Source of the DNA: Ophiosphaerella korrae
Taxonomy: Eukaryota > Ascomycota > Dothideomycetes > Pleosporales > Phaeosphaeriaceae
Direction of reading: 5' to 3'
DNA length: 11,346 nt
Assembly (NCBI GenBank): GCA_028456385.1
Contig: JALNQF010000908.1
Location: 1 to 11,346, forward strand
Of this stretch, positions 1-8,302 are shown piece by piece (positions within the stretch are counted from its first letter, which is position 1; every line of letters begins with the position of its first letter). The notes beneath the pieces were generated by a model. The model was not told the origin of the DNA and did not search any database. It was given only the letters and a program-made list of their open reading frames with translations. A program made the position numbers and the translations under genes.

Positions 1-900
1 TTTTCTCCTCTTAGTAACTAAGATATCTAATTTCTTAGTATCTAGTATATATTAGGTTTAAATCTATAGTTCGCGAAAAAGAGTAATACTCTTGTTACTA
101 TATTCTTTGCGCTATTATATACTAACTGTGCTATAGGTAGTAACTGTACCTAGTTGTTTTAGTTGTAGTTAAGGTAGTATCTTAGATACTATTCTACTAT
201 CTAGTTTATTTGTTCTAATTATTTATCTATTTGTAGGTAGTATGCTATAGACATTGTATACTTAATTCCTAATTGCGCTATTATTGTTTCCTATAGTTTT
301 AATATAAATCTTATATCTCTATCTATAATAATTTTATCTAGTAGTCTATATTAACTAATTATAGTTCCTAGAACCTAGTGTATAGTAACCTCTATCCTAC
401 TTCTCTCTTTATATAGTCTAAAGTACGTGTACTTTGTAAGTTTATTTACTATTATTAGGATTCTATTGTATTCGACTCCTAATATTAGGTCCTTAGACTT
501 AGGTAATTTCGTAATAAAGTTTATTGTAATAACTCCCTATAGTTATTCTAGTACTTCTACTAGTTATAACATTTTATATAGTACGTGTTTATTGTATTTA
601 TTCTTTTAATACTCTATATAGTCTCGTAGTACCTCTATTACTAGTTGTCTTGCTTTTAGGATGTAGTAATCTTGTAGTAACCTATCTAGGGTCTTATTAA
701 TTCCTTAGTAACTATATACTAGTAATTCGTAAAACTATTATATAAATTCTCTCTAGATTTTCTTTAGAATATATATTCTTTTATATACTTATACAAATCC
801 TTTATAGTTTTCTAGTTTCTCTATTTCTTTAGATACTTTTTGTATTATTTTCTAAATCTATTTGTCTAGCTCGCTACTCTTTCTTTTAAGTATTACGGCT
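1..900 (-). pseudogene. integrase domain of element A, first catalytic Asp lost
   Basis: The integrase would insert the cDNA. The frame shows a degraded N-terminal region (600-760), then T-I-N-F-I-T-K-L-P-K-S where the family has I-D-F-I: the first acidic residue is Asn (codon 519-521). The second acidic block I-I-D-R-D-I-R-F keeps Asp (321-323), and the glutamate is at 213-215. There are exactly 35 residues between the second Asp and the Glu, the DD35E spacing of retroviral and gypsy integrases. Downstream the N-S-A-K-N block and an F-K-P-N-I-Y block (near 55-110) match the region following the core. Copy B (10353-11346) still has Asp at the first position. The C-terminus is cut by the window edge. 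Confidence 0.9.
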
Positions 901-994
901 ATTTTAGGTATATTTAAGACTAAATGTCCTTCTTTATTCTTAACTAGAACTATACTAGTTGCGTTTACTTCTTTTTATAAGTCTAGTCTTTTAC
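1..994. repeat. direct repeat, copy 1 (integrase segment of element A)
   Basis: It matches 10353-11346 at a constant offset of 10352. I checked several stretches by eye (for example 60-130, 180-260 and 570-600): the differences were all transitions (A/G or C/T) and I saw no indel. It is therefore the same part of the same family in two insertions and not a local duplication. Confidence 0.92.
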
Positions 995-1009
995 TAAGAG
1001 TATCTATAA

Positions 1010-1480
1010 ATTAGTTGTCTTTCTCTTTTGTGTGTATAATTTCTATATTAAATATTAATAGGTATTCTTACTATCTTATATAGCGTTGTAATAATTCTTT
1101 GTTTATTATAAATCTTATAAGATTCTTGTAATCTGTGTAGACCTTTATCTAGTGTCTTGCTCCTTGTAGGTATACTCTCTATTGTTTAAATACTTTGTAG
1201 ATTACTAGTATCTCTTTATTGTAAATTAGGTAGTTAAGTTCTACTATCTTTATTTTCTTAGAGAAGTATTCGACTAAGTATTCTTTTTTAGTCTCTAGGT
1301 CTTCTTGTATTAGTGCTATTCTATAGACTAAATTAGATACGTCTGTTTTTACTATTACTAGTAGGTCTAGGTTATATATTCTAATAACTAGGTTTTCTAT
1401 AAACTTCTTTTTAATCTTGTTAAATACTTTATTATATTCTTTTATCTATTTAAACGGCGTGTCCTTTTTTATAAGTCTTG
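1010..1480 (-). pseudogene. RNase H domain with connection, element A
   Basis: RNase H removes the RNA strand during reverse transcription. After the RT thumb the frame shows K-T-D-V-S-N with the first catalytic Asp kept (1341-1343), then Q-E-D-L-E-T-K, Y-F-S-K-K-I, E-L-N-Y-L-I-Y-N-K-E-I-L (family ELNYxIxDKELLAI, second acidic residue kept) and V-Y-T-D-Y-K-N-L (family YTDHKNL, His to Tyr). These blocks are in the standard order for gypsy RNase H. The tail near 1010-1100 leads into the linker before the integrase. Inactive because of stops. Confidence 0.85.
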
Positions 1481-1559
1481 TTATTAGTTCTATATCTTTA
1501 GACTATCTTACTATTAACTTTCTACAAAAGTTAGCTAGCCTATAAAATTACTATACTTC

Positions 1560-2340
1560 CTTTAAGTTCTTTAGTGTTAGCTATTTATTAATTAATCTAA
1601 TCTTTTCTAGGTTAATCTTGATTTTTCCTAGTTTAATAATAAATCTAAGGAAATCTATTTCCTTTGTGTAGAATTCGCATTTTCTTATTTTAAGAAATAG
1701 TTTATTTTCTACTAATTTCTTTAGTACTTTGTATACGTGTTGTACGTGTTCTTCCTCTGTTTCTAAGAATATAAGGATGTCGTCTAAGTATACGAATATA
1801 AATATATCTAAGTACTCTCTTAGTACTATATTAATCCTTTCTTAGAATGCTACTAGTATATTTGTTAAGCTAAACAGTATAACTAAGTATTTATATAGTC
1901 TATACTATATTCTAAACACTATTTTCTATTTATTACCTTCTTTAATTCTAATCTAATAGTAGGCGTTTTAGATATCTAGTTTCGTAAAGATCTTTACTTT
2001 TTGTAGTCTATCTTACATTTTATCTATTTATAGTAGTAGGTATTAGTTCTTGTTTATAATTACGTTAGTTTTTCTAAAATCTACGTAGGGCCTTTTATTA
2101 TTTATTCCTTTTTTGTCTACAAATATAAGTCTATATACTACTAAGGATTTAGATTCTCTTATCTATCCTTTTTTTATTGCGGTCTAAATAAACGCTTATT
2201 TAATCTTAGATTCTTCTTCTATTTTTTAGTAGACTAGGCTCTATCCTAAGTTTCTTCCTTCTTCTAGTTCTATCGCTAAGTCCTATAGTTAATATTCTAG
2301 AAAGTAGTCTTCTAGCTCTATAAGCTATTCTTCCTATTTC
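1560..2340 (-). pseudogene. reverse transcriptase domain, element A
   Basis: This domain would copy element RNA into DNA. In order on the minus strand I read an acidic, Glu-rich entry segment with stops at Trp positions (2240-2340), then K-K-G-stop-I-R-E-S-K-S (about 2140-2180, the N-terminal block), F-V-D-K-K-G, P-Y-V-D-F-R-K (family P-C-V-D-Y/F-R, Cys to Tyr), motif A F-T-K-L-D-I with its Asp kept (1974-1976), then the R-I-K-E-G-N block with a stop in place of Trp, a V-I-L-F-S-L-T-N block (family V-M-P-F-G-L-T-N), and finally the catalytic Y-L-D-D at 1779-1790, intact, followed by I-L-I-F. Premature stops make it non-functional despite the surviving active site. Confidence 0.9.
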
Positions 2341-2399
2341 TTATATTCTTCTAGGAATTCTCTTTTATAGGTGCTTATATTAGCTTTTAATATATTAGT

Positions 2400-2720
2400 T
2401 TTACTATAACTAATTTTCCTTGTTCTCTAATTAATATATAGGTTAGTTATTTATAACTATAGTATACTTAATATTATATCTTACTCGTTATTAATTATTG
2501 TTATATCTATAACTATATTTTTAATCGTTATCCCTTCTAATTTAAGCGTAGAGGGAACTGTCTCGAACCTAATAGGTTCTTAGAATAGTTTTCTTTTAAT
2601 CGTGCTTAGTTATTAAGGGTATTTCTTTATTATATACTTTATTCCTTGTGTTTCTACAAATTTCTTTAATATAAAGTTCCTTGTAGCTCTACTATTAATT
2701 ATTAGTTATACTTTCTTCTC
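2400..2720 (-). pseudogene. retropepsin-like aspartic protease region, element A
   Basis: The protease cleaves the Gag-Pol precursor. The expected active-site sequence I-D-S-G-A-T is seen here as I-N-S-R-A-T followed by R-N-F-I at 2670-2702. The catalytic Asp is Asn (codon 2694-2696) and the Gly is Arg (2688-2690). Both are single G-to-A changes in a TpG context on the coding strand, the RIP signature. Further on the frame ends in a stretch with I-N-stop-R-T (about 2410-2440), matching the I-N-W-R-T-G block that closes this domain in fungal gypsies. No activity is possible with Asn at this position. Confidence 0.83.
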
Positions 2721-3962
2721 TTAGTATATACCTATTTTTATAATATATAGGCCTCTTATACCTTTTAACTATTCTTATTAAGGCTTTTTTATAAACTATC
2801 TATTTTTTTAAGGCTATAGCCCTATTTTAAGCTTATATTCTTTGTATTTTAGATATTTATTATATATATATTTATACTATAGTCCTCCTTAGACGCATTT
2901 CTTAGATAGTTTTAGGCTAGGTCTTACTACTACGTATCTATCTTCTAGGATTATTTCCTATCCTTAGATATCTTCTACTAGAATTACTCTTGTATAGTTA
3001 TAGCCTTTTCTTCTTATAGGCTATATACTATTGTTTGCTTTAGGGTTCCTATATATAATATAATTCTTGTCTAAGTATAATATCTATAATACTTTAAAGT
3101 GTGCTAGATACTTTAGATCTATTATCTTGTTATCCCCTTCCTAGTACTTATCTTTACTAGGTACGTCTATTATTAGGATATAGTATACTACTAGTACTCT
3201 TAGTATATAGGCTTTATTAATCTATCGCGTTTTTCTTACAAGGTATTACTATTCTCTTTATATAGGTATTCTTCTTACTATAACTATATATTACTTTATC
3301 TATTCTTAAAATAGTATAAACTTTATTTCTTTAGGATTGCGTTCTTTCTAGTCTTTGTACGCTTCCTCTATACTTATAACTAGTAAGTATTTCTAAACAA
3401 ACTTCTATTTTTTATTTTATTCCTCTATATCTATTATTATGTAGCTATTATAGCTATATATTATTAGCTAGGTATACTCTATTCCTCTTATACTAACTTG
3501 TTTCTTACTTTCTTACAGTCCTTTAGAGAAAGCTATAGTAGTCTCTTTATCTAGTACTAGTCCTTTAGCCTAGATTAATAGTACTAGGGGCTCTTCCCCT
3601 TCTAAGTCTTCTATTAGTAGGTCTATTACTTAGGCTATTTCTTCTAGCTAAGCTTTTATTCTTTCTTTTATTACTACTACTCTATATCTCTATTATAGGA
3701 AGTATCTTACTCCTTATTTACTAGAAAGATATATATAGTAGTTATCTTTATAACAAAAGGTCTAATAGAGTATTATATATTGTATTTCTTTACTCCTAGC
3801 TACTTTCTCTTAAGGTTTAGCCTATACTTGTAGTACTTCTTTCTTCTTTTTAGTTATTTTTAACTAAGTTTCTTTCTTTAGGTCTTTACTTTTGTAGTCT
3901 TTTGTAAAGTATCTTAGTTTCCTGTATTTATAATATACTATATCTTTCTTCTTTTATAAATA

Positions 3963-4004
3963 GTAGTCCTTTACGTAGTAGCCTTTCTTGCTATAGTTAA
4001 AGTA
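3963..4004 (-). other. gag CCHC zinc knuckle, all four ligands mutated
   Basis: The minus frame reads Y-F-N-Y-S-K-K-G-Y-Y-V-K-D-Y. The spacing is that of the CX2CX4HX4C nucleic-acid-binding knuckle (C-x-x-C-G-K-x-G-H-x-x-x-x-C). Each of the three Cys and the His has become Tyr and the Gly has become Ser, all explained by G-to-A or C-to-T transitions. It lies in frame with the capsid upstream and the protease downstream. Confidence 0.85.
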
Positions 4005-4079
4005 CGTAAAGTCTTTGTTCTTCTTCTTTTTCTTGTCCTTGTTAGCGTTAAGGATTATAGGGTCTCTAGCATCCTAGTT

Positions 4080-4913
4080 TCTAATTTAGGTGCTATACTT
4101 ATTCTTTTTCTATTCTCGAAGATTGTTATTAATTTAGATTACCTATTGCTTTAGGGCTTCTAGTGTCCTTAGTTTCTCTATATAGATTATTTCGTATTGT
4201 ATTTTTAAATTTAGTCCTTGTTTAAATTATAATATTAAGGCTAACTTGTTCTATTCTATGTTTTAGGATAGTTACTTAAATTATAATATGTATTTAGGAA
4301 CACTCTAGTTTTGTGTAAGCTTTTCTAGCTATTCTTTAGCTTATTGTATAACGTCTATGTCTCTAAATACTACTCTTATTCGTTTAGTAAAGTATTTGTA
4401 ACTTCTAAAGATAGCTCTTATCTTGTCTTTCTAGGTTATTAGAGAATATATCGTATAGTCTATCTAGTAGGGCTTATACTATCTTATTACGTCTTCCTCG
4501 AGGTATAATCTAATATATATTACTTTCTTTTCTTCTATATCAAAGTGTAGTACTTATATATCTATCTAGAGTTGTGCTAATATAATTAAGGGTCTTAATT
4601 TTTCTCTTGTTTTATCGAACTTCTTAAGGATAAGTATCTTAGGCAGTTTCTTTATAGTACTTATTACTAGGCGTTATATAATTAGCTCTATTTAATTCTA
4701 TCCTTTAATAATAGCTTTAATCTATACCTTGTTCTATTTCGCGTAATCTTGTAGTTCTTTATTCTACGTTTCTAAGGCGTTAATTACTATTTTTATATCT
4801 TCCTTATCTAAGATTAAGTTGTTAATTTAGTCCTTAATTGTTTCCTATACAGTACTATTAGACTTATAACTACTCTTAGGGGCTTTACTTATTTTAGTTA
4901 AACTTTCTACTAT
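4080..4913 (-). pseudogene. gag capsid region, element A
   Basis: The capsid part of Gag forms the virus-like particle. In the minus frame I read a start of the type K-K-F-D-K-T-R-E-K-L-R near 4595-4622, then an H-F-D-I-E-E-K-K-V-I-Y-like stretch, then F-T-K-R-I-R-V-V-F and F-K-Q-G-L-N, and finally an Ile/Asn-rich segment with Arg and Lys near 4090-4140. This is the familiar sequence of fungal gypsy capsids: the FDGTR-like opening, a conserved central block, the QGL block and the basic tail before the zinc knuckle. Stops interrupt it where the family has Trp or Gln. Gln is often kept while Trp is mostly lost, consistent with mutation mainly of plus-strand cytosines. The N-terminal 90 or so codons (4640-4913) are charged and not conserved enough to place. 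Confidence 0.82.
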
Positions 4914-4974
4914 TGTGTTAGCTAGACTGTGCGTTACTTACGCTTCGCTTCTTGTAATAACTAAATTAGTAAAG
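4914..4974 (-). other. leader of element A between 5' LTR and gag
   Basis: These 61 bp should hold the tRNA primer-binding site immediately inside the LTR. On the element strand it begins CTTTACTAATTTAGTT. I cannot match this to a tRNA 3' end, either because of mutation or because of an unusual primer. A short inverted run near 4939-4952 (GCG, AAGCG) has no assigned role. Confidence 0.4.
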
Positions 4975-5396
4975 TGTAATAGGCCTCCTATCGTTAACTA
5001 CAGGTGCCTATCTAGGTAGCTAGTAGATTAAGAGATAATAACAAAAGTTCGTGTTAGGATCTATAATAACTATAAATAATAGAAGATATTTTGTAACTGT
5101 TTTGTATTAGCGTTCTGTAGTTAAAGGATTAAATTGCTAATACTATCCTAATAATATACATTGCTAATAACTATATACTTGTTGTAATCTATAATCTATG
5201 TTTGCTAAGATTAATAGATTATAGATTAGCTTAATCTATAATCTACTACTACTAAGAGTCTATAGATTATAGATTACTCTAGGTGTCCTAATTATGCGTA
5301 GCTTCCTAGTTAGGCTTATAGCCTTTAGAATCGTATAGGACTAGGCTCGTAGGATCAATTAGTTCTATCTATAGTTCTTCTATTACTGTTGTAACA
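4975..5396 (-). repeat. 5' LTR of element A (422 bp)
   Basis: It aligns with 8732-9158 at an offset of 3757 at the left end and 3762 at the right, so only about 5 bp of net indel. The plus-strand left edge reads TGTAATAGG and the right edge GTAACA, giving the TG...CA ends of an LTR. On the element strand it runs from TGTTACAACAG to CCTATTACA. It sits just upstream of gag, so it is the 5' LTR. The outer flank is TTACT (5397-5401); its partner target duplication would be off the left edge. Internally it carries the four-unit palindromic array at 5185-5276. I could not identify a tRNA primer-binding site in 4914-4974. Confidence 0.88.
5185..5276. repeat. alternating palindromic array inside LTR A
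   Basis: Four 14-bp units alternate in orientation: TAATCTATAATCTA at 5185-5198, its reverse complement at 5215-5228, the forward form again at 5232-5245, and the reverse complement at 5263-5276. Each neighbouring pair can form a perfect 14-bp stem. Each unit itself contains two copies of an AATCTA-like half. The same layout is kept in LTR B. Confidence 0.9.
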
Positions 5397-5494
5397 TTAC
5401 TCTTACTAAGAATAGAGTACTTAATAGTTTTTAGCTTAAGTATTTTTTAAAACTAATACGTACTAGTATCTTTATATAAGTATAGTTTATTTAA

Positions 5495-5619
5495 TACTCT
5501 AACTTTTAATAATTTATATATAATAAAGTTTTTCTTTAAATCCTAGTAATTTAATAGCTATAAAGGTAGCCTTAATTAGCTCTATATTAATATAGTTATA
5601 TAGTATTAAAGTTAGAGTA
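5495..5619. repeat. inverted repeat, MITE-like
   Basis: TACTCTAACTTT at 5495-5506 is the exact reverse complement of AAAGTTAGAGTA at 5608-5619, with about 100 bp between the arms; pairing continues imperfectly beyond. The size and shape resemble a short terminal-inverted-repeat element, but no flanking duplication was established. Confidence 0.55.
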
Positions 5620-5667
5620 AGATTTTAATAGAATAGGTATTACGCTATCTTAAGTATTATACTATTT

Positions 5668-5716
5668 ACTTTAGTATATACGTATTTACGTAATATACGT
5701 AAATACTAAACTAAAG
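5668..5716. repeat. imperfect palindrome, possible head-to-head transposon TIRs
   Basis: GTATTTACGT at 5682-5691 pairs with ACGTAAATAC at 5697-5706, separated by AATAT. Outside the core, CTTTAGT on the left and ACTAAAG on the right continue the symmetry with a small mismatch zone. The right arm could be the 5' terminal inverted repeat of the pogo-like relic that begins shortly after, and the left arm the end of a neighbouring copy. A TA lies between the arms, as expected for TA-targeting elements. Confidence 0.5.
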
Positions 5717-5735
5717 TCTAACTTACTTCTCTATA

Positions 5736-6258
5736 ATACGTAATAACTCTACTAATATAGACTTAATTTAAACTATAATTAAAAAATTTAAATTATAAGA
5801 ACTAGGAGAAGATTTAGTATATATAGAAGTTACTACTAAATTTAGTATTAAATAAACTATACTAAGCTAAAGATACTAGGACTTAATATAATTAAAATAG
5901 AATAGAAACTTTAACTATAGAAAGCTTAGCCTATAATAAGAGTATAAGCTTATATAATATATTAAAAAGCTTATAAAAAAAAATTTCTACTTATAAAAAT
6001 ATAATAAAATAATTAGTATTATAGATAGCTTATAAGATAGTTAACTAGAGCTAAGAAACTTACTTTCTCTATTAAAACTAGAGCTTACTTATATTTAAAT
6101 AAACTACTAGTATTAACTATATACGCTATAAAGCGAATTTTTATATAAAGTATAAGCTATACTTTAACGTATTATATTAGAAGATAGACAAATATTAGAT
6201 AAAGCTATAGTATATATATAATATATATATAAAAGGCTTTATAATTAGTATTACTATA
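5736..6258 (+). pseudogene. pogo/Fot1-type DNA transposase relic (N-terminal part)
   Basis: This is a plus-strand coding relic. In frame 5736 a possible mutated start (ATA) is followed by E-L-G-E-D-L-V-Y-I-E-V-T-T-K-F-S-I-K-stop-T-I-L-S-stop-R-Y, resembling the helix-turn-helix start of fungal pogo transposases (Y-x-x-A-A-K-x-F-x-I-x-R-T-T-L-S-R-R-H). A second block R-K-L-S-L-stop-stop-E-Y-K-L-I-stop-Y-I-K-K-L resembles the L-S-P-x-Q-E-x-x-L-x-x-Y-I-x-x-L block. Near 6000 the frame shifts by one base; in the new frame I read an F-L-Y region, a T-T-S-I-N block, Y-K-L-Y-F-N-V-L-Y, and Y-N-I-Y-I-K-G-F near 6210-6240, compared with family Y-N-M-D-E-K-G-F. The DDE core expected afterwards is not found, so the gene is truncated at about 6258. 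The catalytic Asp position reads Tyr, not a RIP change. Identification is by motif memory only. Confidence 0.55.
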
Positions 6259-8290
6259 AGGGAGTTATCTTTTATATCTCTTATTTTCGCACTAATATTA
6301 GTAATTTTATAACTTACTAATATTATAAACTTTCTAATATTTAACTACCTTTCTTCTTTTAGTTAGTACTTAGTAAGCTACTAGGTATATATACCTAGTA
6401 CTTACTTAGATAGCTTTATTTACTATTTACTCTTTTTAGTTAATTATTAAAACTACTTTAGTAAGTTATCTTATATAAAGTCTACTTTATATAATAGTAG
6501 AACTCTATAAATATTTTACTTTTATAGGGTTCTCTATAACCTAGAACTAGACTTATAGCTTTTTTACTTAGGCTAGAGTTACTATAAGATAGCTAATTGT
6601 AGCTAACTTTTAATTAAGCCTAGCTAGCTAAAAAGAACTATACTACTAGGAATTAGATTCTACCTTAGCTATAGTACGCTAGGTAGCCTCTTAAGTTTAC
6701 TATATTATAGTTCTAGTTAAAGTTTCTAGAACTTTCTTTTTACTAGTACTAGTGCTAATATTCTAGAAAGAAATATATACTAAAGAAGAGTAGTTTAACT
6801 ACTTTATAAGTTATAAAGCTTTAGCTTATACTAGGTATTAAACTTAGGTAGTAGTACTAGAGAAAGAAAAGACCCCTAAACCTACGCAAATTACTAGTAC
6901 TTAATTTATAAGAACTAAGTAATAAAGCGCCCTAGACCTTACTAAAACCTTTACTAGCTAGCGCTAAAGATCTAAATCTCTATAAACTAATAGCTAAATA
7001 TACTAATATAGTATATAACTACTATAACTTAGTTAAATAAAAAAAATTCTATCTCTTTAAAAGCTAGCTTTTTAAACTAAAATAATATTAGCTTATAACC
7101 TCTTTACTACTTATACTAAGTATACTTATAAGATAAAGATATACTATAAATAGTAAACTATAAATCTAGTAAAAAACTAAGAGAATACTCTAAAGCTAAT
7201 ATACTATAAAAAATCTATAAAATACGTACTAGAACTAAGTTTCTAGAAAAATAAACTTAGAAACTTACTATACTAACTACTCTAATAAAAAAAGTATTAA
7301 GTAACTTCTAATAATATCTTAAAACTTCTTTATAAAAAGATAAAAGAAAATAGGTAATAGACTTTAAATCTTTTATTTAGCTAAAGCTACCTAGTAAACT
7401 AAATTTCTAACCTAATATAATTCTCTAATAAGTACTAAGTACTTTCTTAGCTAATAGCTTTATAATAGACTTAGCTACTTCTAACTAACTTATTATAGAA
7501 GAATTTAACCTAGATATAAACTTTACTCTCTTTAACTAAAGTAGCCCCCTAAGGTATAGACTAGTTACTAAAGTCTTTTTTAATAACTAGATTATATTAA
7601 ATAACTTAATTAATAATACTTAATAATATATTAGCTAAGTATTATTACTTTAGCTTATACTTAAGCTAAAGAACTTAAAAGAGCTAAAAGATAATTCTTT
7701 ACTAAACGCTATAATTAATAAAGACTTACTACTAAGGATAGTTTTTATATTTTAAGATAAACTTAAGAAATTACTTACTAAGTTTACTAAGCTCTAAGTC
7801 TTATTTTTTACTTTATTACTAACTTTATACTAAAGAATTAAAGATAATAAACTTAGTAATTACTTATCTCTTAGAGAGTTTACTCTAGCTAGAATAGTAT
7901 TATACGTAGTAGTTATAAATTCGTAGATATAAGATATAATTAATATAGTAAATAAATAAAACTAGAAGCTTATAGCTAGAGTAAGAAAAGTAGATAAATA
8001 ACTTTTCTAATAAGATTACTAATTAGCCTAACTCTAAAGATACTTAGTATAATTACTCTACTAAACTATAACTATATTATAGAGTAATATAATACTTTAA
8101 GCTAAAGAGCTACTTAGTATAAAGCTTTATAAGAAAAAGTTTTAGTAAAATATAACTACTTATATAAAGTAATAATCTATAAAGAAATCCTAATAGCTAA
8201 ATAAACAAATCTAAAATCTTTAACTTTAATATACTAGTAGGGAAAGATATAAAACTACTTTAAACTAAGATTTTACTATAAAGCTAGTAA
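6259..8290 (+). pseudogene. unidentified long coding relic, plus strand
   Basis: One plus frame (positions equal to 1 modulo 3) stays protein-like for about 2 kb from roughly 6430 to 8290. Its stops are TAA or TAG only. Its sense codons give charged, helix-like stretches, for example L-R-E-Y-S-K-A-N, V-I-D-F-K-S-F-I, R-Y-R-L-V-T-K-V-F-F and L-K-E-L-K-D-N-S. I do not recognise the family and see no RT, DDE or helicase motif. The part 6259-6430 is T-rich and its coding status is doubtful. It could be another element inserted in, or next to, the pogo relic, or a captured host gene. All Trp and most Gln codons appear to have been turned into stops. The frame continues, shifted, in 8303-8731. Confidence 0.45.
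6381..6398. repeat. perfect 18-bp palindrome
   Basis: CTAGGTATATATACCTAG reads the same on both strands. Flanking bases continue the symmetry loosely (TTAGTAAGCTA on the left, TACTTACTTAGA on the right). In DNA driven toward TpA and CTAG some palindromes arise by chance, so no function is claimed. Confidence 0.6.
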
Positions 8291-8302
8291 CTTAGCTTTT
8301 TT

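Larger units (their letters stand above)
1..4913 (-). pseudogene. gag-pol polyprotein relic of element A, single fused frame
   Basis: From about 4913 down to position 1 the minus strand carries one frame holding all gag and pol domains. The probable start is ATA at 4911-4913, read as a mutated ATG followed by Val-Glu-Ser; no intact ATG was found there. Motif codons in the same frame are gag Phe-Asp-Lys (4611-4619), knuckle (3963-4004), protease Asn-Ser-Arg-Ala (2685-2696), RT motif A Asp (1974-1976), YLDD (1779-1790), RNase H Asp (1341-1343) and the integrase acidic residues (519, 321, 213). No frameshift separates gag from pol, so the ancestor probably made one Gag-Pol protein or used stop readthrough. 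The many in-frame stops prevent any product. Between knuckle and protease (about 2720-3960) the same frame continues as a roughly 400-codon linker in which I recognise no domain. Confidence 0.9.
1..5396 (-). mobile_element. Ty3/gypsy retrotransposon, element A (RIP-degraded, 3' end outside window)
   Basis: Read on the minus strand, the order is 5' LTR, gag capsid, CCHC knuckle, protease, RT, RNase H and integrase. That is the Ty3/gypsy order, since in copia elements the integrase precedes RT. The window starts inside the C-terminal part of the integrase, so the chromodomain, the 3' tail and the 3' LTR lie off the left edge. Coding is destroyed by TAG/TAA codons at former Trp and Gln positions, but the frame is never lost: every motif I located has a codon whose lower coordinate is a multiple of 3. 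The missing right part of pol can be seen in element B (9839-11346). The element cannot move by itself. The family looks like the common fungal chromovirus type, inferred from gag and the chromodomain of copy B. Confidence 0.93.
5397..5735. other. non-coding AT-rich segment with two hairpins, no CpA or TpG
   Basis: No gene is recognisable here. The stretch starts directly outside LTR A and contains two inverted repeats (annotated separately). It contains no CA and no TG dinucleotide on the plus strand. It may be a remnant of a small non-autonomous DNA element, but I have no direct proof. Confidence 0.5.

Noticed and set aside
427..609. Open 60-codon plus-strand frame
   Set aside because: It lies antisense to the integrase core of element A, has no ATG at its first codon, and reads as an Ile/Tyr/Ser-rich shadow of the minus-strand frame.
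4914..4974. Primer-binding site for a specific tRNA
   Set aside because: No convincing complement to a tRNA 3' end could be recognised after mutation.
5185..5276. CRISPR-like array
   Set aside because: Units alternate in orientation, spacers are 3-17 bp, and the array lies within an LTR repeated elsewhere.
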